A DNA stretch of 57,829 nt from assembly GCA_964523395.1 (NCBI GenBank), contig CAZFXS010000017.1:1-57829 (forward strand), written 5' to 3'. A program made the position numbers and the translations under genes. The stretch's first letter is position 1; each line of letters starts with the position of its first letter. A model generated the notes under the pieces. The model saw nothing but the letters and a program-made list of their open reading frames with translations. It searched no databases and was not told the origin of the DNA. This DNA comes from JANYJZ01 sp964523395 (GTDB lineage: Bacteria; Bacteroidota; Ignavibacteria; UBA10030; SZUA-254). Shown here one piece after another: positions 15,978 to 24,910 of the stretch.

Positions 15978-16008
15978 AGCGTCCCGGTTTCTCCGGGACG
16001 CTTTTTTT
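15978..16008 (+). terminator. Strong intrinsic terminator
   Basis: Perfect 10-bp stem AGCGTCCCGG (15978-15987) / CCGGGACGCT (15993-16002), loop TTTCT, then six more T. Separates the propeller gene from the hydroxyproline operon. Confidence 0.92.
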
Positions 16009-16019
16009 ACAATAAAAAT

Positions 16020-16048
16020 TTGCCGTTCAATCGGTCATTGTGTACATT
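16020..16048 (+). promoter_or_regulatory. Candidate promoter of the hydroxyproline operon
   Basis: TTGCCG (16020-16025), 17-nt spacer, TACATT (16043-16048), about 40 nt before the GTG at 16089 and just after the upstream terminator. The -35 is imperfect. Confidence 0.4.
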
Positions 16049-16088
16049 AAGGCGAATTAACAGAGCATAATCTCCTTTCTGACATTCT

Positions 16089-17027
16089 GTGACTCAAAAA
16101 ATCCGTGTCATCGATTCACATACCGGCGGTGAACCGACACGAGTGATCATCGAAGGCGGCCCGGACCTCGGTAATGGCAGTCTCGCTCAGCGTCGTGACA
16201 GGTTTAGGAAAGAATTCGATCACATCCGCTCTGCTGTTATTAATGAACCTCGTGGTTCCGATACGATAGTCGGTGCATTGCTTTGCCCGCCGGTTGATCC
16301 ATCTTGTTCAACCGGTGTGATTTTCTTCAATAATGTCGGTTGCCTCGGTATGTGCGGGCATGGGACCATCGGTGTCGTGGCAACACTTTCGTACCTCAAT
16401 CAACTTCTTCCGGGAAAACACAACATTGAAACACCGGTAGGCATCGTTACAACCGAACTTCATTCCTCCAACGAAGTTTCCGTTACCAATATCCCATCCT
16501 ATCGTTACAGGAAAAATGTCTCAGTTGAAGTCGACGGTGCCGGAACAATTACAGGCGATATCGCCTGGGGAGGGAACTGGTTTTTCCTTATCCAGGATCA
16601 TCATCAGAACATCGCACTGAACAATGTTGAACAGCTTACGGCATTTACATGGAAAGTCCGTGAAGCACTTGAACACAATAACATTACCGGCAAGGATAAT
16701 CAGGAAATTGACCATATAGAACTCTTTGGTCCCGGCAAAGTACCCGGCACGCACAGCAGGAACTTTGTCCTTTGCCCCGGCAAAGCATACGATCGTTCGC
16801 CGTGTGGAACAGGCACAAGCGCAAAACTCGCATGCTTGTATGACGACGGCAAACTCCGCGAAGGGGAAATCTGGAAACAGGAAAGCATCACCGGAAGTGT
16901 ATTTGAAGGGAGTATTCAAGTTGTAAACGGACAGATTATTCCCACAATCCGTGGCTCCGCGTTTATCACTGCTGAATCGACTCTATTGTTCGGCAATCTC
17001 GATCCGCTCAAATGGGGAATACGGTAA
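16089..17027 (+). CDS. 4-hydroxyproline 2-epimerase (proline racemase family)
   Basis: A 312-residue enzyme of the proline racemase family, GTG start. It interconverts trans-4-hydroxy-L-proline and cis-4-hydroxy-D-proline. Both active-site cysteines are visible: Cys89 in GMCGHGTIG and Cys239 in SPCGTGTSAKLA; the Cys/Cys pair points to an epimerase or racemase rather than trans-3-hydroxyproline dehydratase (which has Thr at the second place). The start HTGGEPTRV is typical for the hydroxyproline branch. It is first of four tightly spaced genes (next start 4 nt after its stop) that complete the pathway to 2-oxoglutarate, which supports hydroxyproline over proline as substrate. No transporter or dedicated regulator is next to it. 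Confidence 0.9.
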   Translation: MTQKIRVIDSHTGGEPTRVIIEGGPDLGNGSLAQRRDRFRKEFDHIRSAVINEPRGSDTIVGALLCPPVDPSCSTGVIFFNNVGCLGMCGHGTIGVVATLSYLNQLLPGKHNIETPVGIVTTELHSSNEVSVTNIPSYRYRKNVSVEVDGAGTITGDIAWGGNWFFLIQDHHQNIALNNVEQLTAFTWKVREALEHNNITGKDNQEIDHIELFGPGKVPGTHSRNFVLCPGKAYDRSPCGTGTSAKLACLYDDGKLREGEIWKQESITGSVFEGSIQVVNGQIIPTIRGSAFITAESTLLFGNLDPLKWGIR

Positions 17028-17031
17028 CCTG

Positions 17032-18282
17032 ATGGCCAGGCGGATTCTCGTCGTTGGAGGAGGTGTCATTGGATTGTGTACAGCGTACTACACTCAACTG
17101 CAAGGACATGAGGTAACCATTGTTGACCGCGGTTCCATACGCGAAGAAGGATGTTCATTTGGCAATGCCGGACTTGTTGTTCCGAGTCATTTTATTCCGC
17201 TTGCAGCACCTGGTATGGTTGCAAAAGGACTCAAATGGATGCTCAGCCCCGAGAGCCCGTTTTATGTCAAACCGCGTCTCGATCCTGATTTGTGGAAATG
17301 GGGATGGAAGTTTTACCAAAACGCCAACGACCATCATGTTAACCGTTCCGCTCCTCTCCTCAGAGATCTTAACATGGCAAGCCGTAGCTGTTTTGAATCG
17401 CTGGTATCGTCCCTTCCAGATTTCGGATTTATGAAAAAGGGAGTGTTGATGCTTTGTACATCGGAAAAAGCGCTGGAAGAAGAGTCCCACACAGCGGAAC
17501 TAGCACACACGCTTGGAATAAAGGCTGAAATTCTTGATAAATCTGCAACCGAACGGCTCGAGCCGAATATGAAAATGAATATCGCCGGCTCGGTCTATTT
17601 TCCCGAAGACGCGCATCTGACACCAAATCTATTTATGAAAAGCCTCAGAGAAAATCTTGAACGATCAGGCACCAGGTTTCTTTGGGAAACGGAAGTGAAC
17701 GGTTGGATGATGAACAGAAACCATATTGAAGGCACCCTTACATCTCATGGAAAACTTACCGCGGATGAATATGTTCTCTGCGGCGGCTCCTGGTCGCCTG
17801 GTATTATCAACAACCTTAACATCAACCTTCCAATTCAAGCCGGGAAAGGATACAGTCTTACAATGCCGGATCCACCGTACCTTCCTTCCATTCCATCCAT
17901 TCTCGTGGAAGCGCGCATCGCTGTTACTCCGATGGGAAAGAATCTCCGTTTTGGGGGAACTATGGAAATCGCCGGAATGAATACTGACATCAATCCGTCA
18001 CGCGTCCGTGGAATTCTAAAATCCATCCCAAAATATTACCCTGACTTTTCACCCGATATGTTTCAAAATATAAAACCATGGTGCGGGCTCCGTCCCTGTT
18101 CACCCGACGGATTACCATACATCGGACGATTCAAACAATACTCAAATCTTTCCGCTGCGACAGGGCATGCGATGATGGGAGTAAGTCTCGGACCAATCAC
18201 CGGAAAATTGTTATCAGAAGTACTTTCTGGTCAGCCCGCTTCGATTTCCATCGAAGCCTTGTCACCTGACAGATATAATTAG
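17032..18282 (+). CDS. FAD-dependent D-amino-acid (D-hydroxyproline) dehydrogenase, DadA-like
   Basis: A 416-residue DAO-fold flavoprotein. The N-terminal Rossmann motif VVGGGVIGLCTAYY (GxGxxG at 9-14) binds FAD; a CSFGNAGLVVPSH segment follows as in DadA, and the C-terminal FAD motif is WCGLRPCSPDGLPYIG with ATGHAMMGVSLGPITGKL. In the pathway it oxidises cis-4-hydroxy-D-proline to 1-pyrroline-4-hydroxy-2-carboxylate and passes electrons to the respiratory chain. ATG 17032 is chosen because the FAD motif must be near the N-terminus; an in-frame start further upstream would overlap the epimerase. It is second in the operon. Confidence 0.9.
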   Translation: MARRILVVGGGVIGLCTAYYTQLQGHEVTIVDRGSIREEGCSFGNAGLVVPSHFIPLAAPGMVAKGLKWMLSPESPFYVKPRLDPDLWKWGWKFYQNANDHHVNRSAPLLRDLNMASRSCFESLVSSLPDFGFMKKGVLMLCTSEKALEEESHTAELAHTLGIKAEILDKSATERLEPNMKMNIAGSVYFPEDAHLTPNLFMKSLRENLERSGTRFLWETEVNGWMMNRNHIEGTLTSHGKLTADEYVLCGGSWSPGIINNLNINLPIQAGKGYSLTMPDPPYLPSIPSILVEARIAVTPMGKNLRFGGTMEIAGMNTDINPSRVRGILKSIPKYYPDFSPDMFQNIKPWCGLRPCSPDGLPYIGRFKQYSNLSAATGHAMMGVSLGPITGKLLSEVLSGQPASISIEALSPDRYN

Positions 18283-18300
18283 AACATAAAGGAAGAGATT

Positions 18301-19194
18301 ATGAAATGGTATGGCGTGATGCCTGCAATAACAACACCGTTTAAAAATGATCTGAGAATTGATTTCGAATTTCTGACAAAGCATGTCAGGTGGCTTATTG
18401 AAAACGGATGTACCGGGATTGTGCCTCTTGGTTCACTTGGTGAAGGGGCTACTCTCACATTTGAAGAAAAAATCGAAATTCTGAAAACATGTGTTGCTAT
18501 TACAGGAAAAAAGGTTCCGGTTGTTGCGGCCGTTTCTTCATTGAGCACAACCGAAGCAGTACGTATCGCTATAAAAGCGGCCGAGTCAGGGTGCAGCGGA
18601 TTAATGATCCTCCCTCCTTATGTCTATTCTACTGACTGGCGGGAAATGAAAGCGCACATGAAAGCCGTTTTGCACGCAACACCGCTTTCATGTATGTTGT
18701 ACAATAACCCAGTTGCCTACAAAACAGATTTCCTTCCTGAACAGATTGCAGAACTTGCGGCTGAGCATCTCAACTTGCATGCTGTGAAAGAATCAAGCAC
18801 CGATATCCGCCGGGTTACCGCATTGCGGAATTTACTCGGACACCGTTTGGCTCTCTTTGTCGGTGTAGATGACCTGATCCTCGAAGGAATTGAAGCCGGA
18901 GCTGTTGGATGGATTGCCGGACTTGTCAACGCGCTTCCCAAAGAGTCTGTCACACTCTTTGAATATGCGATAAAAGGAAATAAAGCAAACGCACTTGACC
19001 TCTATCGCTGGTTCCTCCCCCTGCTTCGGTTCGATACTGTTCCGAAATTCGTTCAATTGATTAAACTGGTTCAGCAGGAAGTTGGCATGGGAAACTCATC
19101 TGTCCGGCCGCCAAGATTGGAACTGACAGGCAAGGAGCTCGACGATGCGCTCAATATCATCCATACTTCATTTCACAATCGCCCAAAACTTTAA
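18301..19194 (+). CDS. DHDPS-family lyase, probable 1-pyrroline-4-hydroxy-2-carboxylate deaminase
   Basis: A 297-residue TIM-barrel aldolase/lyase of the dihydrodipicolinate synthase family. Schiff-base Lys163 is in AVKESSTD, the catalytic Tyr134 in MLYNNPVAY, and the usual GTTGE loop reads GSLGEGATLT. In the hydroxyproline pathway this family deaminates and dehydrates the pyrroline intermediate to 2-oxoglutarate semialdehyde; assignment rests on operon context because the family has many substrates. A true DapA for lysine biosynthesis is not expected between a D-amino-acid dehydrogenase and a KGSA dehydrogenase. AAGGAAGAG precedes the ATG. Confidence 0.87.
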   Translation: MKWYGVMPAITTPFKNDLRIDFEFLTKHVRWLIENGCTGIVPLGSLGEGATLTFEEKIEILKTCVAITGKKVPVVAAVSSLSTTEAVRIAIKAAESGCSGLMILPPYVYSTDWREMKAHMKAVLHATPLSCMLYNNPVAYKTDFLPEQIAELAAEHLNLHAVKESSTDIRRVTALRNLLGHRLALFVGVDDLILEGIEAGAVGWIAGLVNALPKESVTLFEYAIKGNKANALDLYRWFLPLLRFDTVPKFVQLIKLVQQEVGMGNSSVRPPRLELTGKELDDALNIIHTSFHNRPKL

Positions 19195-19209
19195 TGCCGG
19201 ATTATTGTC

Positions 19210-20799
19210 ATGCATCTTGAAGGAACCTCACTCATCGGTAAAAACAGGAGCAACCGTAACGGAGAATCTTTTTATGGAATCAATCCATCCGGCAACGAAA
19301 AACTTGAACCGGAATTTAATTCTGCCGCTTTGACTGATGTGGATCATGCGCTCGAACTGGCTGTTGAAGCATTCCAGACGTACAGAAAAATCTCCGGCAG
19401 TACAAAAGGAACGTTTCTCAGAAGTATCGCTGAAGAGCTGGATATTCACAAAGAAGAAATAATTCAGCGCGCGCATCTTGAGACCGCATTGCCGGTTCCG
19501 CGACTGCAATCTGAAATGGCGCGCACCTGTAACCAATTAATTCACTTCGCGAAAGTGGTTGAAGAGGGTTCGTGGGTGGATGCGCGGATCGATCATAATG
19601 ATCCGCAACGTGAACCGGTACCCAAGCCTGATGTCCGGTCGATGTTCTTCCCTCTTGGTCCTGTAGCTGTCTTCGGCGCGAGTAATTTTCCTCTCGCATT
19701 CTCAGTTGCAGGCGGTGACACGGCATCGGCATTGGCAGCAGGTTGCCCGGTCATTGTTAAAGCACATCCGGCTCATCCCGGAACTTCGGAACTTGCCGGA
19801 ATGGCAATCAAGAACGCAGTCAATAAATTAGGATTCCCGGAAGGAGTGTTTTCACTTCTGTTTGATAAGGGATTCGAAATAGGAACAGCATTGGTGCAAC
19901 ATCCGTCAATAACTGCAGTCGGATTCACGGGGTCACGGTCAGGAGGTAGCGCACTGTTAAACGCAATGACAAAGCGGAAAAATTCTATCCCGTTGTATGC
20001 AGAGATGAGCAGCATCAATCCGGTATTTATTCTTCCCGGCGCATTAAAAAATAATCCCGTTAAAATAGCGGCAGGATTACATACGTCCGTCACACTGGGT
20101 GTAGGACAATTTTGCACAAACCCCGGATTGATACTTGTTGAGACTGGTGACGGCTTGAATACTTTTCTGGACGAATTGACCCGTCTTTTCAATCAAAGTC
20201 AGGCCGGTACCATGCTGACACATCATCATGCAATGACATACCGAAATGGACTTGAAGGATTCCGGAAGATATCTAATGTTGAAACACTGGCGGGAAGTTT
20301 TCATAATGAAAACTCTCCGTCGGGGATTGGGGCTCCTTTGCTGATGACAACTGATGCAACAACATTTATTTCCACACCTCTTTTGTCTTCGGAAATTTTC
20401 GGGCCATCAACGCTCGTGGTAACCTGCAGAAATCGAAATGAACTGCTTGCTGCAATCAGATCGCTTGAAGGGCAATTGACGGTAAGCGTTCACGGGATGG
20501 AGAGTGACCTTTTCGACCAGGAACTACTTACGATGCTTCAATCACTCGCAGGCAGAATCGTATTTAATGGTTTTCCGACGGGCGTTGAAGTCTGCAGTGC
20601 AATGCAGCATGGCGGGCCCTCACCGGCAACTTCCGATTCACGGTGGACCTCAGTCGGTACGAGAGCCATTTACAGGTTTGTAAGACCCTTCAGCTTTCAG
20701 GATTGTCCTGACCCGATCCTTCCACCTGAATTGCAACGACGAAACCCGCTCAATATCAACAGACTGATTGACGGAAAGCTCGTTCTGAAGCAAGCTTGA
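19210..20799 (+). CDS. 2-oxoglutarate semialdehyde dehydrogenase (NADP-type ALDH)
   Basis: A 529-residue aldehyde dehydrogenase. Catalytic residues visible: Asn159 (GASNFP), Lys184, Glu265 (YAEMSS), Cys302 (GVGQFCTNPG), and the cofactor loop FTGSRSGG (239-246). The GQFCTNPGL wording is typical of the KGSADH branch that acts on 2-oxoglutarate semialdehyde, and length 520-530 agrees. It produces 2-oxoglutarate, closing the hydroxyproline route. It is the last gene of the operon, 15 nt after the deaminase; no clear terminator follows in the 100 nt before the TerC gene. Confidence 0.92.
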   Translation: MHLEGTSLIGKNRSNRNGESFYGINPSGNEKLEPEFNSAALTDVDHALELAVEAFQTYRKISGSTKGTFLRSIAEELDIHKEEIIQRAHLETALPVPRLQSEMARTCNQLIHFAKVVEEGSWVDARIDHNDPQREPVPKPDVRSMFFPLGPVAVFGASNFPLAFSVAGGDTASALAAGCPVIVKAHPAHPGTSELAGMAIKNAVNKLGFPEGVFSLLFDKGFEIGTALVQHPSITAVGFTGSRSGGSALLNAMTKRKNSIPLYAEMSSINPVFILPGALKNNPVKIAAGLHTSVTLGVGQFCTNPGLILVETGDGLNTFLDELTRLFNQSQAGTMLTHHHAMTYRNGLEGFRKISNVETLAGSFHNENSPSGIGAPLLMTTDATTFISTPLLSSEIFGPSTLVVTCRNRNELLAAIRSLEGQLTVSVHGMESDLFDQELLTMLQSLAGRIVFNGFPTGVEVCSAMQHGGPSPATSDSRWTSVGTRAIYRFVRPFSFQDCPDPILPPELQRRNPLNINRLIDGKLVLKQA

Positions 20800-20896
20800 T
20801 TCAACTCCCGGCAACATTTTTGAAATTAGCGTTTTATTTGTAGATTCATACAAATTGTTCTACAAGATTGTTCACGAATTTTTTGCTTTCATACCT

Positions 20897-21958
20897 ATGA
20901 CTCTTATTTGGTCCGGATTTGTCTTACTGATTCTTTTGCTCCTGGCTCTTGACCTTGGCGTGCTTCACAGAAAGGCACACGTCGTTTCGCTTCGCGAATC
21001 CCTTTGGATGTCTATGCTTTGGATAAGTTTGGGTTTATTATTCACACTGTTTGTCTATTATGGATACGACAATCACTGGATGGGACTGGGCGATACTGTC
21101 GACGCAGTTGATGGAATCATAAACAACGGAACCACAGCGTCACTAAAGTATCTTACTGGGTATGTTGTAGAAAAATCACTAAGCGTCGACAATATATTTG
21201 TCATCGCGATGATTTTTGCTTTTTTTAAAGTTCCGGGCATCTACCAGCACAGAGTCCTCTTCTGGGGAATTCTCGGCGCGCTCGTCATGCGCGCGGTGAT
21301 GATCGGCGTGGGCGCCGCCCTTGTCGCGGAGTTTCATTGGATATTATATGTGTTTGGCGGGTTTCTTATCGTTACCGGTATCAAAATGTTTTTCTTAAAA
21401 ACCGACGGCGGCGATTTGAAAAATAACATTGTCATCAGATTCGCACAACGGTTTTTTCCGGTGACGACACATTTCCACGGAGAACATTTTCTGGTGCGTG
21501 CTGGGTCGGCAGCATCGAAAGAAAGTGAATTACCGGGTGGAGTACCCGAGCCGGACGAAGCCGTTTCAAAGGCAGCCTCGGGGACATGGATGATGACGCC
21601 GCTTATGTTAGCGCTCATTATGGTTGAGACAACAGATTTGATTTTTGCAGTCGATTCCATTCCCGCTATTTTCGCAATCACGGCTGATCCGTTCCTTGTG
21701 TTTACCAGTAACGTGTTTGCTATCCTGGGACTGCGGTCGCTCTATTTCGCACTCGCAGGAATGATAACGAAGTTTCGCTATCTTAAACCTGCACTCGCTG
21801 TCATTCTGCTCGTTGTGGGTGTTAAGATGCTGATCGCCGGATGGCTGAAAGAGATGTTGGGAGCGAATTTCAATTTTTATCTCCTCGGCATTATTATATT
21901 GATACTTATATCGGGTGTCATTGCTTCGTTAGTATCCAAACAACCCGCTGAACGATAG
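20897..21958 (+). CDS. TerC/Alx family integral membrane protein
   Basis: A 353-residue membrane protein with about nine helices. The family hallmarks are near the N-terminus (LDLGVLHRKAHVVSLRESL), in VEKSLSVDNIFV, and in VETTDLIFAVDSIPAIFAIT, which carry the acidic residues of the putative Mn2+/metal path. TerC/Alx proteins affect manganese export, pH or tellurite tolerance. A soluble loop with a Pro-Gly-rich segment (ELPGGVPEP) splits the two halves. ATG 20897 is chosen over TTG 20855 because homologues start at this MTLIWSGF-like helix. Confidence 0.9.
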   Translation: MTLIWSGFVLLILLLLALDLGVLHRKAHVVSLRESLWMSMLWISLGLLFTLFVYYGYDNHWMGLGDTVDAVDGIINNGTTASLKYLTGYVVEKSLSVDNIFVIAMIFAFFKVPGIYQHRVLFWGILGALVMRAVMIGVGAALVAEFHWILYVFGGFLIVTGIKMFFLKTDGGDLKNNIVIRFAQRFFPVTTHFHGEHFLVRAGSAASKESELPGGVPEPDEAVSKAASGTWMMTPLMLALIMVETTDLIFAVDSIPAIFAITADPFLVFTSNVFAILGLRSLYFALAGMITKFRYLKPALAVILLVVGVKMLIAGWLKEMLGANFNFYLLGIIILILISGVIASLVSKQPAER

Positions 21959-22040
21959 ACCCGCCCTTCTCAGAACTATTTTTGCTTATTGTAAAATTCC
22001 CATTGCATCGGGAGAGAATAATCATTAACTTTTTACGCTG

Positions 22041-22238
22041 ATGCAAGGAGGTTATCAGGAGGGAATACAGGAACTCAACACCAGATGCAACAATACCAGT
22101 GTTATTGATTTTCTCAACTCGGTGGTGGATAAGACTAAGAGAGATGATTTTTTTTTACTTTTCCGGCTTATGAAGCAACTAACAAAATCTCAACAGGCTT
22201 TAGCAATCGGTAAAAGTGCCAACGAAACGAATAATTGA
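22041..22238 (+). pseudogene. DUF1801-like N-terminal fragment
   Basis: A 65-residue reading frame containing NNTSVIDFLNSVVDKTKRDD followed by LFRLMKQLT. This matches the start of a different DUF1801 subgroup (typical SVxDFLNSVxDxxKRxD followed by a Met-rich helix ending in TG). The following EPKMWG-type core is missing in all frames downstream; instead the frame ends 38 nt before the next gene. It has no clear RBS. It is probably a truncated remnant; an intact DUF1801 protein of another subgroup is at 13818. The 318-nt space 21959-22276 contains nothing else recognisable. Confidence 0.5.
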
Positions 22239-22276
22239 ATTCCCATTTCATCCACATTTATTCAAGGTACAATCGC

Positions 22277-24379
22277 ATGAAATCCTTTCTTTACGGTTTA
22301 TTATTTCTGTTTATTCATGTATCTGCTGTCGCACAACCCGGCTGGCACTGGCAAAATCCCCTTCCCACCGGAAGCGATCTTGCCGGTATTATTTCTTTTG
22401 ATGTAAATACATATATCGCAGTCGGTACCGGCGGCACAATTTACCGGACTACCGACGGCGGACTGACATGGAACGAACGTCCTGTGTTAACTGCGGGAAA
22501 GCTTCATGCGATTGCAAAACTTTCCGCGAATACCGCGGTTGCGGTCGGAGATTCCGGAGTAGTCGTTCGAACAACCGACGGCGGAATAACGTGGCTCAGA
22601 TATGCCAGCGGAACAACGAATCAATTGTTTGGCGTGTATTTTATTTCTTCAACGGTCGGCACCGCAGTCGGCACCAACGGCACCATACTCCGATCTTCAA
22701 ACGGAGGACTGAGTTGGTCACCACAAATAAGCGGCACCCTCCAGCTTTTAAGGGGAATCCACTTTGCCGATCCAAATCATGGAATTACCGTAGGATATTT
22801 TGGAACAATTTTGACAACCAATGATGGCGGTGATAATTGGATCAACAGGCCTACTACTAATTTTTATTCATTTAACAATGTCTTTATGCGCGATACCAAT
22901 AATGCCGTCGCAGTATCTGATGGTGATACCCTTTTTCGCACAACAGACGGAGGAATGACTTGGATAAAGTACAGAATAGCGCTTAATGCAACATTGGATG
23001 GCATTATTTTTACAGATGCGACAAATGGTATTGCCGTTGGCAGCGGAACAAACGCCATCGCCCGTTCTTCCGATGGCGGCGTAACATGGACAGGTCAAAC
23101 TGCCCCGACAAATTATGTTCTGAACAATGTGGCATTTGCCGATGCCAATAACGGTATTGCTGTCGGGCAATTAGGCGTCATTCTCAAAACAACAAATGCC
23201 GGCGTTTCGTGGACGTTAATTACAACAGGCCATGATGCTAGCGGTATGCTTGGAGCGGCATTCACGGATATAAATAAAGGCACAGTTGTCGGCGGCGGCG
23301 GTACAGTCCTGCGCACCACAAACGGCGGTACGAATTGGAACCCGCAGACCAGCAACACCTCGGAAATTCTCTACTCCATCTGTTTCACTGACGAGAATAC
23401 CGCTACCGCTGTCGGTGCCGGCGGAACAATTATTCGTACAACAAATGCCGGCGCGACATGGACACCCCAAACGAGCGGAGTATCAAATACTTTATATGCC
23501 GTCTCCTTCGTTGATGCAAACAACGGAACTGCAGTCGGTGCATCAGGGACAATCATACGTACAACTGACAGTGGGACAAACTGGACAAAAGACACTAGCG
23601 GTGTCACAGTCACTCTACGCGGTGTCTCCTTCACTTCGGTTAATATCGGAACAGCCGTGGGAAGCTCAGGCACTATTTTACGTACAACAAATGCCGGAGT
23701 AACCTGGAATCCGCAGTCCAGCGGAATCACTTCCGCTCTTATGTCAGTCTGTTTTACCGATGCTAATAATGGAACGGCGGTTGGCGGATCAGGACGTATT
23801 CTCCGCACCACCAATGGAGGCTCAAACTGGATATCACAGCCATCCCAAGCATCGGGACTTATACTCTTTACCGGCGTTTCCTTCATTGATGCAAATAATG
23901 GATTGGCTGCGGGGTACTCCGCCTCCATCTACCGCACCACTAACGGCGGGACGACATGGATACCTCAGAACAGCAAATCAGACAATCATTTCTCGGGCAT
24001 TTTTATGTTTGATAATGACCACGCTACTGTTGTCGGAGCCGCTGGAATAATACTTGGTACTTCTACCGGCGGCTTTCTTACCGGAATCCATGATTCACCG
24101 AAGCCGGCAATTCCCGAAACATTTTCATCGAGCCAGAATTATCCCAATCCATTCAATCCGTCGACAATAATTCGGTTTGAACTTTCAACACCGGATCATA
24201 CGACGCTGAAAATTTACGATCTTCTCGGCAAGGAAGTCACCACACTTGTCAATGGAAACTTGAATCCGGGAGTTCACGAAATAATCTGGGATGCGGAAGG
24301 ATTTTCCACCGGTGTCTATTTCTACCGCTTACAAACAGGGTCACAATCATCAACAATGAAATTAATTTTGACAAAATAA
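22277..24379 (+). CDS. Secreted YCF48-type repeat propeller with T9SS sorting domain
   Basis: A 700-residue exported protein from ATG 22277, signal peptide ending SAVAQ (~19). It contains about fourteen ~42-residue repeats of the pattern GTAVGxxGTIxRTTNGGxxW...LxxVxFxDxNxG, the YCF48 (photosystem II stability factor-like) repeat. That is twice the number needed for one seven-bladed propeller, so two propellers are plausible. The C-terminal sorting domain starts NYPNPFNPSTIIRFEL and ends STMKLILTK. YCF48 repeats themselves do not imply photosynthesis: in these lineages they are general secreted scaffolds. The DNA of the repeats is similar enough to promote internal recombination. Confidence 0.88.
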   Translation: MKSFLYGLLFLFIHVSAVAQPGWHWQNPLPTGSDLAGIISFDVNTYIAVGTGGTIYRTTDGGLTWNERPVLTAGKLHAIAKLSANTAVAVGDSGVVVRTTDGGITWLRYASGTTNQLFGVYFISSTVGTAVGTNGTILRSSNGGLSWSPQISGTLQLLRGIHFADPNHGITVGYFGTILTTNDGGDNWINRPTTNFYSFNNVFMRDTNNAVAVSDGDTLFRTTDGGMTWIKYRIALNATLDGIIFTDATNGIAVGSGTNAIARSSDGGVTWTGQTAPTNYVLNNVAFADANNGIAVGQLGVILKTTNAGVSWTLITTGHDASGMLGAAFTDINKGTVVGGGGTVLRTTNGGTNWNPQTSNTSEILYSICFTDENTATAVGAGGTIIRTTNAGATWTPQTSGVSNTLYAVSFVDANNGTAVGASGTIIRTTDSGTNWTKDTSGVTVTLRGVSFTSVNIGTAVGSSGTILRTTNAGVTWNPQSSGITSALMSVCFTDANNGTAVGGSGRILRTTNGGSNWISQPSQASGLILFTGVSFIDANNGLAAGYSASIYRTTNGGTTWIPQNSKSDNHFSGIFMFDNDHATVVGAAGIILGTSTGGFLTGIHDSPKPAIPETFSSSQNYPNPFNPSTIIRFELSTPDHTTLKIYDLLGKEVTTLVNGNLNPGVHEIIWDAEGFSTGVYFYRLQTGSQSSTMKLILTK

Positions 24380-24431
24380 GTACCCTATGAACAAATAACA
24401 TCATTCACCACAATATGAGGAGGTTAAGGTC

Positions 24432-24899
24432 ATGAGCGTACCTGAGAATTTCAAAGCGCTGGCAGGCACTTGGGAAGGTAAAAATACAGTATGGTTAACA
24501 CCCAAAGATCCGGGAACGGAATCAGATACCGGACTTGTTGTCACACCCAAGGCAAACGGCAGATTTCTGTCATTTGATTATACATGGAGCTATGAAAACA
24601 GTCTGGAGGAGGGTGTCATCCTTGTTGGATGTCATCCAAGAACACCGGATGCCAAAGCAGTCTGGATAGACTCCTGGCATAACGCTGACTCGATGATGAG
24701 AATGGACGGAAAGGTAGACTACGACGGCTTTCTTTCAATCTACGGAACATACCTTGCGCCTCCGGGCCCCGATTGGGGATGGAGAATCGTTATTGAACCT
24801 CCTAAAAACGATAGATTTAAAATAACCATGTTCAATATCGACCCCCACCACAACGAAGAGGTCGCCGTCGAAGCAGTGTATCATAGAAAAAAAGCTTAG
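24432..24899 (+). CDS. DUF1579 family protein
   Basis: A 155-residue cytoplasmic beta-barrel protein. LAGTWEGKNTVW at residues 10-21, FLSFDYTW and VWIDSWHNAD are consistent with the DUF1579 / lipocalin-like group of small proteins; no biochemical role is established. A strong AGGAGG precedes the ATG by ~9 nt. Its stop is 11 nt from the convergent methyltransferase gene. Confidence 0.75.
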   Translation: MSVPENFKALAGTWEGKNTVWLTPKDPGTESDTGLVVTPKANGRFLSFDYTWSYENSLEEGVILVGCHPRTPDAKAVWIDSWHNADSMMRMDGKVDYDGFLSIYGTYLAPPGPDWGWRIVIEPPKNDRFKITMFNIDPHHNEEVAVEAVYHRKKA

Positions 24900-24910
24900 C
24901 ATTCTGCCGG

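Noticed and set aside
19773..20192. A 139-codon minus-strand frame within the KGSA dehydrogenase
   Set aside because: Complete overlap with a gene whose catalytic residues are all identified; no independent signal.
23371..23928. A 185-codon minus-strand frame with repeated PTAVPLF pattern
   Set aside because: It is the antisense shadow of the YCF48 repeats; its periodicity simply mirrors them.
22277..24379. Photosystem II assembly role suggested by YCF48 repeats
   Set aside because: The repeat is a generic propeller blade; this protein is exported by T9SS, and nothing photosynthetic is nearby.
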